Shown here: one piece after another, positions 25,361 through 33,707 of the stretch
Layout of the letters: each line of letters begins with the position of its first letter
Numbering within the stretch: the first letter of the stretch is position 1
Assembly (NCBI RefSeq): GCF_005938085.1
Contig: NZ_SMZK01000001.1
Coordinates: 2,971,200-3,035,199 of the forward strand
Direction of reading: 5' to 3'
DNA: 64,000 nt
From: Haloterrigena sp. H1
GTDB taxonomy: Archaea > Halobacteriota > Halobacteria > Halobacteriales > Natrialbaceae
The notes under the pieces: model-generated
The model's database searches: none
Told to the model about the DNA's origin: nothing
Seen by the model: only the letters and a program-made list of their open reading frames with translations
Made by a program: the position numbers and the translations under genes

Positions 25361-25654
25361 GTCGGTCGGGTATTAGTGTCGTCGGAAACGGTACTGGTCG
25401 GCAATGAACTCAGGCTGCTACGTGTACGACCGACATCTGTACACCCTCGTACCGCCCCCATGGTTATAAAAGTTCATGATAAATCTCATCTCGAGAGGAG
25501 GGTGTCAGAAACCAATCACCATGGGAGAGCGTGACACTATCTGGATCGCCGCGTCCGGACTGACGGGAACGCTGTGGCAATACTTGCGACTGGACGGACA
25601 GCGGCTGCGGGTGGAGTACTAACTCTGACGGCCGACTACCCCCACGGTTCGGAA

Positions 25655-25744
25655 CCGCTCGTACGGTTTACTGGCACTGTGTACCGGTACACCCGCAAGA
25701 CGATCGCGGGTGCGTCGGCACCGACTGACAGCAGACCGTATCAA
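25655..25744. repeat. Dispersed inverted-repeat family, full copy
   Basis: Left arm CGCTCGTACGGTTTACTGGC (25656-25675) and right arm CCGACTGACAGCAGACCGTA (25721-25740) are imperfect inverted copies, with an inner palindrome GTGTACCGGTACAC at 25679-25692. It lies immediately upstream of the promoter of the flavin-binding protein gene at 25783. Confidence 0.65.
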
Positions 25745-25782
25745 GGCCCACGTTTTTTCCACTCGCCGTCGGCGATACCACC

Positions 25783-26187
25783 GTGTCGACCGTTCCACCG
25801 GAAGCAGAACGATTGCTCGAGAGCGAACCGGTGATGGCCCATCTGGGGACCTGCGTCGAGGAACGCCCTCACGTCGCACCGGTCTGGTACCGATACGCCG
25901 ACGGCGTCGTCGAAATCGTGACGACAGGCCGAAAGCTGGCGAACGTCAGGCGAAACCCACGCGTTGCCCTCTCGATTCAGAACGACGAGGCAGGGCAGAC
26001 ACGCTGGATGGTGTCGCTACTCGGCACGGCGACAGTGATTGAAAACGAGGACGAAGCGGCTGCTGCTCGCCGCCGGATCAACGAGAAATACGGTGCAGGT
26101 CCCGACGCCTACGCCGAGAATACGCTAGTCCGGATCGAGGTCGGCTCGGCGACCTACCGGACGTACGACGACGACGCGGTCGAGTAG
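25783..26187 (+). CDS. PPOX-class flavin/F420-binding protein
   Basis: A 134-residue split-barrel protein. MAHLGTCVEERPHVAPVWYRYADGVVEIVT is the typical first sheet, followed by GRKLANVRRNPRVALSIQ and MVSLLGTATVIE, and a terminal RRRINEKYG helix. The short length and pattern fit the F420/FMN PPOX class. It is the third such paralogue in this window. GTG at 25783 is the start; ACGTTTTTTCC at 25750-25760 is ~28 nt upstream. It converges with the deoxyhypusine synthase gene. Confidence 0.85.
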   Translation: MSTVPPEAERLLESEPVMAHLGTCVEERPHVAPVWYRYADGVVEIVTTGRKLANVRRNPRVALSIQNDEAGQTRWMVSLLGTATVIENEDEAAAARRRINEKYGAGPDAYAENTLVRIEVGSATYRTYDDDAVE

Positions 26188-26209
26188 CGCTCGTCCGACT
26201 GCGCTCGCT

Positions 26210-27262
26210 TCAGTTCTCGAGTCGTTCGCGCGCGGCCGCGACGACCAGCGGAAGCGTGATCGTCGCGTCGGCGTAGACCGAGACGTTCTCGGCGTCTTTC
26301 TCGAGTTTGCCCCACGAGCGGGCCTCGTCCAAGGTCGCCCCGGAGAGCCCGCCGGTCTGTTTGGGGTCCATCGTCAGCTGAACGGCGTAGTCGTAGGCGT
26401 CGGGTGAGACGAGCATCGTCTGGAGGGTGAAGTTCTTCGGGACGCCGCCGCCGACGACGAACGCGGCAGCCTCGTCGGCGTGGTAAGCGATGTCCGTCAG
26501 CGGCGTCATGTCGGCCAGCGCATCCAGCGAGAAGTCGGACGTCTGGGAGTACATCCACGCTTGTAGGCCCAGCACGGAGTCCTGGACGGCGGGACAGTAG
26601 ATCGGCACGTCGTTTTCGTAGGCCGCGGCGGCGATGCCGGGATCTTCGTGGACGTCGTCGCGCTCGTTCACCTCGGCGTTAGCCCGGCCGAGTTCCTCGA
26701 CGAGTCGCTGGATCGAAACGATGCCGTCCTCCTCGAGCACCGGGAAAACCTCATCGCGCAGATGCGATTCGAACGTCGCGAAGAACTCCTGAGGGAGATA
26801 GACGTTGTAGATGCGGTCGACGCCCTCGTCGCGCAGTTGCTCGTCGTGTTCGCGTTCGGTCTTCCCTTCGGCGTGGACCTCGCCATGGTGGTGTTTGCCG
26901 CCGATGGCCTCGATAGCGTCGTGGGTGAGATTTGCGCCCGTCGTGACCAACACGTCGATGTAACCGTCGCGGATCAGATCGGCGACGATCGCACGCATCC
27001 CGGTCGGAACCATCGCGCCCGCGAGGCTGAAGAAGACGGTCACGTCGTCGTCGAACATCGCTTCGGTGATGTCGACGGCCTCGTGGAGGTTCGCCGCGCC
27101 GACGCCGGCCGAACCGTACTCATCGGCGAGTTCACCGACCGTCATCCCGGCTCGGACTTCGGCGTGGCCGATCGGATCGTGCGAGAAGGTCTCGCGGTCG
27201 GGCTCGTGATGGCCGTCCGCGTCTCCCTCGGCATCGCTGTCGTGCTCGTGCTCGTCGCTCAT
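26210..27262 (-). CDS. dys: Deoxyhypusine synthase
   Basis: A 350-residue enzyme that moves the aminobutyl group of spermidine (or a related polyamine) to a lysine of translation factor aIF5A. Visible motifs are VFFSLAGAMVPTGMR, VDVLVTTGANLTHD-like (IDVLVTTGANLTHD), and EARSWGKL near the end, whose Lys is the catalytic residue in the family, followed by VSVYADATITLPLV. The first ~25 residues are an acidic His-rich extension (HEHDSDAEGDADGHHE). The ATG at 27262 begins that extension; the longer frame adds only seven residues. aIF5A is not in the window. Confidence 0.95.
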   Translation of the reverse strand: MSDEHEHDSDAEGDADGHHEPDRETFSHDPIGHAEVRAGMTVGELADEYGSAGVGAANLHEAVDITEAMFDDDVTVFFSLAGAMVPTGMRAIVADLIRDGYIDVLVTTGANLTHDAIEAIGGKHHHGEVHAEGKTEREHDEQLRDEGVDRIYNVYLPQEFFATFESHLRDEVFPVLEEDGIVSIQRLVEELGRANAEVNERDDVHEDPGIAAAAYENDVPIYCPAVQDSVLGLQAWMYSQTSDFSLDALADMTPLTDIAYHADEAAAFVVGGGVPKNFTLQTMLVSPDAYDYAVQLTMDPKQTGGLSGATLDEARSWGKLEKDAENVSVYADATITLPLVVAAARERLEN

Positions 27263-27394
27263 GGTCACGCATGCGCGAGCCACCGATTTGAACGTCGCGG
27301 TTCAGGTCGTTCCATCGCTCGAGACGGACGCAGAATCGCTTACTCGCGATGTCTACTCGATTTACCAACCGAGGTTCCAAATCAGAAACGGGAA

Positions 27395-27610
27395 CTAGTC
27401 ATCAAGATATCCCAGATCGCGTAAATCCGCCAATAATTCTTCATCGTCTACAGAATCAGCGACCGTTTCGTGCAGCTCGTTCTCGCGATGCTCGAGCACT
27501 TTCAGCAGTTGCCGCGCACTGTTGAGTTTGTACCTGACCTCCGGGCTGGTCGCTTCTTCAGCGGCTCCGTTCAGTAAGTGTTCGATCGTCTCTAAGGTCG
27601 TCGTTGGCAC
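27395..27610 (-). CDS. Small helical protein of unknown function
   Basis: A 71-residue, mostly helical protein. TLETIEHLLNGAAEEATSPEVRYKLNSARQLLKVLEHRE forms two amphipathic helices, and the C terminus is acidic (ELLADLRDLGYLDD). No family recognised, though the plan (short helical hairpin with acidic tail) is common among conserved haloarchaeal small proteins. The upstream region 27640-27705 is unusually AT-rich (AATTAGAAATAAAACATTC), giving several TATA-like options for this gene. Confidence 0.6.
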   Translation of the reverse strand: MPTTTLETIEHLLNGAAEEATSPEVRYKLNSARQLLKVLEHRENELHETVADSVDDEELLADLRDLGYLDD

Positions 27611-27813
27611 CGTATCACCAACGCAAAATACGAAAGCTATCGAAGGTAAATCCTCCTAATTAGAAATAAAACATTCAGAATATCTATACATTTATTTGAT
27701 GATTTGGCCAAAAGAGACAGAGACTGCATGTTACTCGAGAGTCCCAGCAGGGCTCACAGAGATCCCGGACCAGCCACCGAGGTACCGATCGCTGTGCGTA
27801 CCGCTGGGAGGAA

Positions 27814-28581
27814 CTACAGTCCCGTCGGCACGTCGAGGAACGTCGTCTCGAGCCCCCACTCCTCGACCAACGACTGCAGCGATCGCACGCCGAACGTTTC
27901 GGTCGCGTAGTGGCCCGCGAGGAAGACGTGAATGCCCGCCTCCTTGGCCTCGTGGTAGGCCTTCCCTTTCCCTTCGCCGGTCACGAGCGCGTCCGCGTCG
28001 GCCGCGACGGCTTCCTCGAGCCAGTCGATCCCGCTGCCGGTGACGATCGCGACGTCGTCGATCTCGTCGGGGCCGAAGGCGAGGTGCTGGACCGGTTGAC
28101 CGCCCGTATCGAGGGCGGCCTCGAGCCGGTCGCGCAACTCGTCGGGGGTGTCGAGATCGGCTGCCGTCCCGCGCTGGCCGATGTGTTCGGGGCCGAGTTC
28201 GCCGAATGGGACGCGGTTTTCCAGCTCGAGGACGTCGGCGACCCCCGCGGCGTTACCCAGTTTCTGGTGGCCGTCGAGCGGCAGGTGCGAGACGTACAGC
28301 GCGAGGTCGTGCTCGAGCAACGGCGCGAGCCGGTCGTAGGTCTGCCCGGTGACGCGATCGAACCCGCCCCACGAGAGGCCGTGGTGGACGACGAGCAGGT
28401 CCGCGTCGGCTTCGATCGCCTTCTCGAACGTCTCACGGACGCCGTCGACGGCAAAGACGACGAGTTCGATGTCGGCGTCGTCCGGGCCGACTTGTAGGCC
28501 GTTCGCGCTCGCATCGAGGTCAGCGTAGTCTGCGGTTCGAAGCTCCGCGTCGAGTCGATCGACGACGCGCGCAAGTTCCAT
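27814..28581 (-). CDS. Nif3-like dinuclear metal-centre protein
   Basis: The protein has 255 residues. Family motifs are NGLQVGPD near residue 28, LLVVHHGLSWGG near residue 63 (paired His as metal ligands), SHLPLDGH near residue 98 and the C-terminal AGHYATETFGV with a His-x3-Glu metal site. Nif3 proteins form hexameric rings with a two-metal centre; they have been annotated as GTP cyclohydrolase I type 2, but the true function is not settled. The ATG at 28581 (MELARVVDRLD) follows the family N terminus; upstream sequence belongs to an inverted repeat. Confidence 0.9.
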   Translation of the reverse strand: MELARVVDRLDAELRTADYADLDASANGLQVGPDDADIELVVFAVDGVRETFEKAIEADADLLVVHHGLSWGGFDRVTGQTYDRLAPLLEHDLALYVSHLPLDGHQKLGNAAGVADVLELENRVPFGELGPEHIGQRGTAADLDTPDELRDRLEAALDTGGQPVQHLAFGPDEIDDVAIVTGSGIDWLEEAVAADADALVTGEGKGKAYHEAKEAGIHVFLAGHYATETFGVRSLQSLVEEWGLETTFLDVPTGL

Positions 28582-28649
28582 AGCCGGCCGTTCGGCGGCG
28601 CTCTTCTTGTATCCGACTGATTCAGCGCCGACGGCTCGAGCATGCGTCG

Positions 28650-28738
28650 GTTCATACGGCCCGCTGTCACTGGGTCCCAGCGAACCCACGACTCGCCATG
28701 CGGGTGTGCCGGCACTGACTGACGAGAGTCCGTATCAG
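28650..28738. repeat. Dispersed inverted-repeat family, full copy
   Basis: Left arm TTCATACGGCCCGCTGTCAC (28651-28670) and right arm GACTGACGAGAGTCCGTATC (28717-28736) form the pair. This copy fills the gap between the 3' end of the cytochrome oxidase gene (28761) and the promoter of the Nif3-like gene, where it could end oxidase transcription. Confidence 0.65.
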
Positions 28739-28760
28739 GCTGAAAAACGGGCCGCCCGCG

Positions 28761-31232
28761 CTACATGAGGTAGAACAGCGGGAAGAGGATGACCCAGACG
28801 ATGTCGACGAAGTGCCAGTAGAGCCCGAAGTACTCGACCGGCCGGTCGTCCTCGAGATAGGCGTCGATGGTCAGGACCCGATAGACCATGAACCCGGCGA
28901 TGAGCAAGCCGAGAATGACGTGTAAGGCGTGCAGGCCAGTCGTCACGAAGTACATCGAGTACTCGAGGTCGGTAAACCAGTAGATGCCGTGGGCGAACTC
29001 CTGACTCCACTCATAGCCCTTGACCGCGAGGAACGTGAGCCCGAGCGCCAGCGTCGCGCCCATCGACGCCAGCAGGCCGCGTTTGTTTCCGCGTTCGGCC
29101 ATGGTCAACGCGAGAACGACCGTGAAACTCGAGGTCAACAGCACGTAGGTGTTGACCAGCCCGATGACTGCAGATGGCGGGACGGTTTCGATCTCGCCCC
29201 AGCCCGTGCTGAGTCGCATGAAGACGTAGCCGCCGATGACGGCTCCGAAGACGACGACGTCCGACGCGAGGAAGAACCAGACGCCGATTTTGGTCGTATC
29301 GACGCCCTCGAACGGCCAGCGTTCGGCGATCGTCATCTCGGGCGCGTTGAACTCCTCGCGGCCGTACTCGAAGAGTGTGTAGCCGAGGATTCCGATGCCG
29401 ACGAGCGACAGCACGGGATAGAGGATATTCGGCGAGTTGGCAGCGTTACCGGCGAGTTCCGCCCCGCGTGGGACCGCGAACTCGGCGACGAACGGTGTCA
29501 GTCCGGAAAAGCCGAGGAACGTAACGAACATCCCGATCCCGATCCCGAACGGCCAGATGCTCGCGTGATCCTCGTGCTCGGTCTCGAGCGACTGGGTCTG
29601 TCCTGCCCGGCCGTGGGCGACCGCACCGCCGTCGGCCGCGGTCGCGTCGTCGACGAACTCGAGGTGCCCACTGGCGTAGCTGGGCCGGTTCGGCCAGTTC
29701 TCGAGCGGCGGGGGCGAGGTCGTCGCCCACTCGGCAGTGCGTGCGAACTGCCACGGGTTGTCGGGGGCGTCCGGCCCCGAGACGAAGCTCTTCGCGAGCG
29801 TGATGAAGACGAGCAGGATCGACAGGGCGAGCACGAACGCGCCGACGGTAGCGAGCTGCTGATAGATCTGTGCGCTCTCGGCGTAGTTGAAGACCCGCCG
29901 GGGCGTCTCCCAAGCGATGAACATCGGGAAGTACAGCAGATTGAACCCGACGAAGTAGACGGCAAAGCTGAGCTTCCCTAGCCGTTCGTCGTACATTTTG
30001 CCGGAGATCTTGGGCCACCAGTAGTAGAGCCCGCCGATCAACGCAGTAACTCCCGAGACCATCACGTAGTGGAAGTGTGCGACGACCCAGTAGGTGCCTC
30101 GGAACTCGTAGTCGAGGACGACCGCGCCGAGGAAGACGCCGGTGATCCCGCCAATAATGAACAACACGAGCGCGCCGAGGACAAACAGGAACGGCGTCGT
30201 AAACCGTACCCGACCTTTGACCATCGTATAGATCATCGCGAAGACCATCAAGTCGAAGGGCAACGAAATCCCGATCGTCGTCGCCATAAACAGCGTCTTG
30301 ATCGGGAGGTTGATCGTCGTCAGGAACATGTGGTGCATCCAGACCAAAAAGGACTGGATCGCGACGAGCACCATCGCGATGATGACCCATTTGCGACCGA
30401 CCAGCCGACGACCGGTGAACGTCTGAACGATCTCGAACATGATCCCCAGCGCGGGGAAGAAGACGATGTACACCTCCGGATGGCCGAAGAACCAGAAGAT
30501 GTGCCCCCAGAGGAGACTCGAGCCGTCGGCCGTCGAGGAGAGATACTGGGTGAGCAAGAGCCGGTCGGAGAGCATGAGAATAAGCGCGGCAAGCAGCGCT
30601 GCGAAGGCAAACAGCATCATCCAGACGGTCAGCAGCGTCCCCCAGGTGAACAGCGGCATGTTCCAGAGTCCCATCCCCTCGGCGCGACAGCAGTGGATCG
30701 TCGTCAGGAAGTTCACCGAGCCGAGGGTAACCGACATGACGAACAGGGTCAACGCGAGGATCGTCGTGTTCCCGCCCATCGTCAGCGTGTAGCCGGGATT
30801 GTAGATCGGCACGTTCAGCGGTGCGTACATATACCAGCCGTTAGCCCACGTGGTCCCCTGGAAAAAGGAAAGCAGAATCAGAATTCCCGAAAAGAGGTAG
30901 AACCAGTAACTCAGGGCGTTCAGCCGGGGAAAAGCGAGGTCTTTCGCCCCGATTTGTAAGGGGACGACGTAGTTTGCGAAGGCAAACCCAAGCGGCGAGA
31001 TGAACCAGAAGACCATCAAGAGCCCGTGGACCGACACCGCCTGATTATATTGGGTGTTCGTCAGGAAGCCGATCCCGCCCGCTTCCCAGAGGTGGATCCG
31101 GAACAGCAACGCGAGGACCCCACCGGCGACGAGCAGGAACAGCGCGGTAAACAAATAGAGAATCCCGACGTCCTTGTGATTCGTCGTCACCAGCCACCGC
31201 TTGATCGTCGTTCGTGGCGGGAACTCACTCAT
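28761..31232 (-). CDS. coxAC: Cytochrome c/quinol oxidase, fused subunits I and III
   Basis: An 823-residue fusion. Residues 1-~490 are subunit I: His69 in VHGLLMVFW, the D-channel entry Asp98 in GAKDLAFPRLN, HPEVY with His251, Glu253 and Tyr255, copper ligands His300-His301 in WMHHMF, and haem ligands in HFHY (386-389). The K-channel lysine position reads Met329 (PFDLMVF instead of the usual PTGIKVF). Residues ~565-823 are subunit III (WFFLASDVVVF; GLHALHVILGLL). It would reduce O2 to water in the cell membrane and pump protons. A TATA-like box GCATTACC is ~25 nt before the ATG. No subunit II gene is adjacent. Confidence 0.95.
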   Translation of the reverse strand: MSEFPPRTTIKRWLVTTNHKDVGILYLFTALFLLVAGGVLALLFRIHLWEAGGIGFLTNTQYNQAVSVHGLLMVFWFISPLGFAFANYVVPLQIGAKDLAFPRLNALSYWFYLFSGILILLSFFQGTTWANGWYMYAPLNVPIYNPGYTLTMGGNTTILALTLFVMSVTLGSVNFLTTIHCCRAEGMGLWNMPLFTWGTLLTVWMMLFAFAALLAALILMLSDRLLLTQYLSSTADGSSLLWGHIFWFFGHPEVYIVFFPALGIMFEIVQTFTGRRLVGRKWVIIAMVLVAIQSFLVWMHHMFLTTINLPIKTLFMATTIGISLPFDLMVFAMIYTMVKGRVRFTTPFLFVLGALVLFIIGGITGVFLGAVVLDYEFRGTYWVVAHFHYVMVSGVTALIGGLYYWWPKISGKMYDERLGKLSFAVYFVGFNLLYFPMFIAWETPRRVFNYAESAQIYQQLATVGAFVLALSILLVFITLAKSFVSGPDAPDNPWQFARTAEWATTSPPPLENWPNRPSYASGHLEFVDDATAADGGAVAHGRAGQTQSLETEHEDHASIWPFGIGIGMFVTFLGFSGLTPFVAEFAVPRGAELAGNAANSPNILYPVLSLVGIGILGYTLFEYGREEFNAPEMTIAERWPFEGVDTTKIGVWFFLASDVVVFGAVIGGYVFMRLSTGWGEIETVPPSAVIGLVNTYVLLTSSFTVVLALTMAERGNKRGLLASMGATLALGLTFLAVKGYEWSQEFAHGIYWFTDLEYSMYFVTTGLHALHVILGLLIAGFMVYRVLTIDAYLEDDRPVEYFGLYWHFVDIVWVILFPLFYLM

Positions 31233-31628
31233 CGGTCGACACCCCCACGAACCGGGTAATGCCCCACACAGCCATCGTCACGTCGGAGACGCTGTGACAA
31301 AGCGGTTCGAAACACCGGCCGAGACAGCACCTCGGTACGCGACGGAAGCTCATACTCGCCGTCGTACCACGATAGCACGTATCAAGGTACCCGACGCATC
31401 TGCAAGCATTACTTCTCTGCCGAGACACGCAGTGACGATCAGCTTGGCAGCCGAGTTCGAATACGACTCGAGCAACGATGGACGCGCACCGAGAGACTGA
31501 GCGCGTCGATCTGTAGTAACGACGAGTGCGCACTGATCGCAGGCCTGTGGTGCGATCAGGGATGCACTGACTTGTCATACAGGCCCCTGTCATACTTCCG
31601 GACAGCAGTCAGTGCGATGTCGATGGAG
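31233..31628. other. Intergenic stretch with promoter and repeat
   Basis: This 396-nt stretch lies between two minus-strand genes. It holds the oxidase promoter (about 31255-31262, minus strand) at its left end and a compact copy of the dispersed inverted repeat at 31573-31614 at its right end. No open frame looks coding, and no subunit II of the oxidase is encoded here. Confidence 0.55.
31573..31614. repeat. Dispersed inverted-repeat family, compact copy
   Basis: TGTCATACAGGCCCCTGTCA (31574-31593) and GGACAGCAGTCAGTG (31600-31614) resemble the two arms seen elsewhere but with a very short loop and a degenerate outer end. It lies just past the stop of the glycerophosphodiesterase gene. Confidence 0.45.
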
Positions 31629-32453
31629 TCACTCGAGCCCCCGAGCCAACCCGGGATAGTCGACGACGATGCCGTCGACACCGGCCGCCGCGAGCGCGTC
31701 GAACTGCACCCAGTTCGTCGCCGTCCATACGTTGACCGCACGTCCCTCCGCGTGGGCAATCTCGAGGACGTCGATCGCGGGTTCGGCTGCGGGAACGCCA
31801 GCATACTCCGTCTCAACCATGTGCGTCCCAGCGATCGCGTTCCGCGGCGGGTGGATCGCCTCACAATCGTAACGCCGTGCGATCTCGAGGCCGGCCTCGA
31901 GGTCGTCCCACACCAGCGGTGCCACAGGGTAGTCAGCGACCGCTCGCAGCGCCGCGATCGCACCCTCACAGAACGACGAGAACAGCAGGTTACCGCCGAA
32001 GGTGGCACAGTCGGCGACGATGCGCTCGACGAACGGCTGCCACACCTCGCGGCGCTGGTCACGGTCGGCCGACGAGAGTGACTCACCGACGCGCAGCGAC
32101 GTTGTTCCGGGGTTTTTCAGTTCGACGTTGATGCCGACCGTCTCGGGGACGGCCGCGAGGAAGTCGACCAGCGTCGGCACCGTCGCGTCCGTCCCCAGCA
32201 CGCGGGTCGCCTGCAGGTCCTCGAGTGGCGTCTCCCGGACAAGTCCAGTAGCGTCCGTCAACGGCCGGCCGTCGCGACGCCCGTCGAGGCGCTCGTCGTG
32301 GATCACTACCGGGGTGCCACAGGCGGCCGGCTGGACGTCGATCTCGAGCATCGCGGTCTCGTCGTGGGCGGCCGCGCGTGTGGCCGCTTCGACGGTGTTT
32401 TCGGGTTCGACGCCGGCGTAGCCGCGGTGAGCGATGACGGCAGGCTGGGCCAT
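31629..32453 (-). CDS. Glycerophosphodiester phosphodiesterase
   Basis: A 274-residue TIM-barrel enzyme of the GDPD family. AHRGYAGVEPENT at residues ~8-20 carries the His-Arg-Gly and Glu-Asn motif, LEIDVQPAACGTPVVIHDERLD provides the Glu-x-Asp pair and the second catalytic His, and NVELKNPG is the third metal-binding strand. VNVWTATNW and DGIVVDYP close the barrel. It hydrolyses glycerophosphodiesters to glycerol 3-phosphate (or glycerol 1-phosphate in archaea) and an alcohol. No signal peptide is seen, so it acts in the cytosol. A copy of the inverted repeat follows the stop. Confidence 0.9.
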   Translation of the reverse strand: MAQPAVIAHRGYAGVEPENTVEAATRAAAHDETAMLEIDVQPAACGTPVVIHDERLDGRRDGRPLTDATGLVRETPLEDLQATRVLGTDATVPTLVDFLAAVPETVGINVELKNPGTTSLRVGESLSSADRDQRREVWQPFVERIVADCATFGGNLLFSSFCEGAIAALRAVADYPVAPLVWDDLEAGLEIARRYDCEAIHPPRNAIAGTHMVETEYAGVPAAEPAIDVLEIAHAEGRAVNVWTATNWVQFDALAAAGVDGIVVDYPGLARGLE

Positions 32454-32546
32454 ATCGGAGCGTCGGCAGGCCGGGTAATGGAACCTCCGCTCGGACGTGG
32501 CGTGTTCCGGCCCGCCGTTGATCCCGACTCCCCGCGAACCGCTGTT

Positions 32547-32804
32547 ATGACCGACCCCACGCTCGCGACCGTCGAGCGCGCACTCGATCGCGCTGCTGAC
32601 CTCGAGACCGAGAGTGCCGTCACCGTGTTGCAGGCGGCTCGCGAAGACGTTCGCACGCTCGAGGGCGAGCCGGACGTCGACGCGGATCGCCGACGGGAAC
32701 TCGAAACGCGACTGGACCAGCGGCTCCGTGAGGTGACCGAGCGCGACGCCTACGACAGCGGGCTCGGGGCAGCGATGAACCCCGCCGAAGACGACGCGCC
32801 CTAG
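32547..32804 (+). CDS. Small acidic helical protein
   Basis: An 85-residue protein, nearly all helix: TLATVERALDRAADLETESAVTVLQAAREDVRTLEG, then DADRRRELETRLDQRLREVTERDAYDSGLG. It has the look of a conserved small haloarchaeal protein with a helical hairpin, but no domain is recognised. The ATG at 32547 was chosen because it starts the helical sequence; the open frame continues upstream antisense to the phosphodiesterase gene without sense. It is followed 89 nt later by the F420 reductase gene on the same strand. Confidence 0.65.
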   Translation: MTDPTLATVERALDRAADLETESAVTVLQAAREDVRTLEGEPDVDADRRRELETRLDQRLREVTERDAYDSGLGAAMNPAEDDAP

Positions 32805-32893
32805 GTCGCGTCGAGTGCAGCCCTCGCTCGAGAACCCGGCGAGATCGGCCGCCCTCCCGCCCTTTTATTCGCGTTCCGTCCCGAGAGATGGGT

Positions 32894-33562
32894 ATGCGAA
32901 TTGCACTACTTGGCGGCACTGGTGATATCGGCGAAGGGCTCGCGTTGCGGTTCGCGCGGGATACAAGCCACGAGATCCTCATCGGCTCGCGGGATCCCGA
33001 GAAGGCCCGTGATGCGGTCGCAGACTACGAGGCGGCACTCAAGGACCACACCGACTCGGTCGATATCAAGGGCTTCGCCAACGAGATGGCCGCCGACCGC
33101 GCGGATGTCGTCGTGCTCAGCGTCCCGCCGTACCACGTCGGCGACACCGTCGATGCGGTCGCTGAGAGCCTCGATTCTGACACCGTCCTCGTAACCCCCG
33201 CCGTCGGCATGAAAGGCGACGAAGACGGCCTCCACTATCACCCACCATCGGCCGGCAGCGTGACCGAACTCGTCGCCGAGCGGGCCCCCGACGGGGTTCC
33301 CGTCGTCGGCGCGTTTCATAATCTCGCGGCCGGCGCACTCGCCGACCTCGAGACCGACCTCGACCTCGATACGCTCGTCATCGCCGACGACGAGGCGGCC
33401 CGCGACACAGTCCTGAATCTCGCAGGGGAACTCGAGGGGCTACGCGCGCTCGCGGCCGGCCCGCTGGCCAACGCGGCGGAAGTCGAGAGCGTCACGCCGC
33501 TGGTCATCAACATCGCGAAGTACAACGACGACATGCACGACGTCGGCGTGAAGTGGGTCTAG
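32894..33562 (+). CDS. npdG: NADPH-dependent F420 reductase
   Basis: A 222-residue F420H2:NADP+ oxidoreductase. The Rossmann motif LLGGTGDIGEGLALR is at the N terminus, GSRDPEKA follows the second strand (the Ser-Arg bind the NADP phosphate), VVVLSVPPYHV near residue 75 and VGAFHNLAAG near residue 138 are the family's F420-side motifs, and PLVINIAKYN is near the end. It moves hydride between NADPH and the deazaflavin F420 in the cytosol. ATG 32888 (two codons earlier) is also possible; CCTTTTATT at 32860-32868 is a TATA box ~28 nt upstream. It supplies reduced F420 for enzymes such as Mer at 57 kb. Confidence 0.9.
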   Translation: MRIALLGGTGDIGEGLALRFARDTSHEILIGSRDPEKARDAVADYEAALKDHTDSVDIKGFANEMAADRADVVVLSVPPYHVGDTVDAVAESLDSDTVLVTPAVGMKGDEDGLHYHPPSAGSVTELVAERAPDGVPVVGAFHNLAAGALADLETDLDLDTLVIADDEAARDTVLNLAGELEGLRALAAGPLANAAEVESVTPLVINIAKYNDDMHDVGVKWV

Positions 33563-33707
33563 ACGGCGCGGCGGCTCTTGGACGGTGCTGGTCACGGTGC
33601 TCGAGGGAGGTCCGGTTCTCCGTGCGACGAGCAGACCGTGACAGTGCAGCCACTCGTCGGTCGATGAAGCGAGAATAATCGCAGCTGGTGCTTGTGCAGG
33701 TCGTCGT

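Larger units (their letters stand above)
24927..25782. other. Long stretch with little coding signal
   Basis: This 856-nt stretch has no well-supported gene. It holds a possible small minus-strand protein (25130-25360), a TATA-like box TTATAAAAG at 25464-25472 with no convincing gene on either side, a 33-codon open frame at 25521-25622, and a full dispersed inverted repeat at 25655-25744. The first ~130 nt are AT-rich (TATAATTACTTTCGAATAAT at 24931-24950). Confidence 0.45.

Noticed and set aside
24995..25534. 179-codon plus-strand open frame in the gap before the flavin-binding protein gene
   Set aside because: Product is Arg/Gly/Ser-rich with no fold signature and looks like the complement of a Pro/Glu/Thr-rich minus-strand frame.
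25521..25622. 33-codon open frame (MGERDTIWIAASG)
   Set aside because: Too short to support; the only TATA box is ~53 nt upstream, not at the usual spacing.
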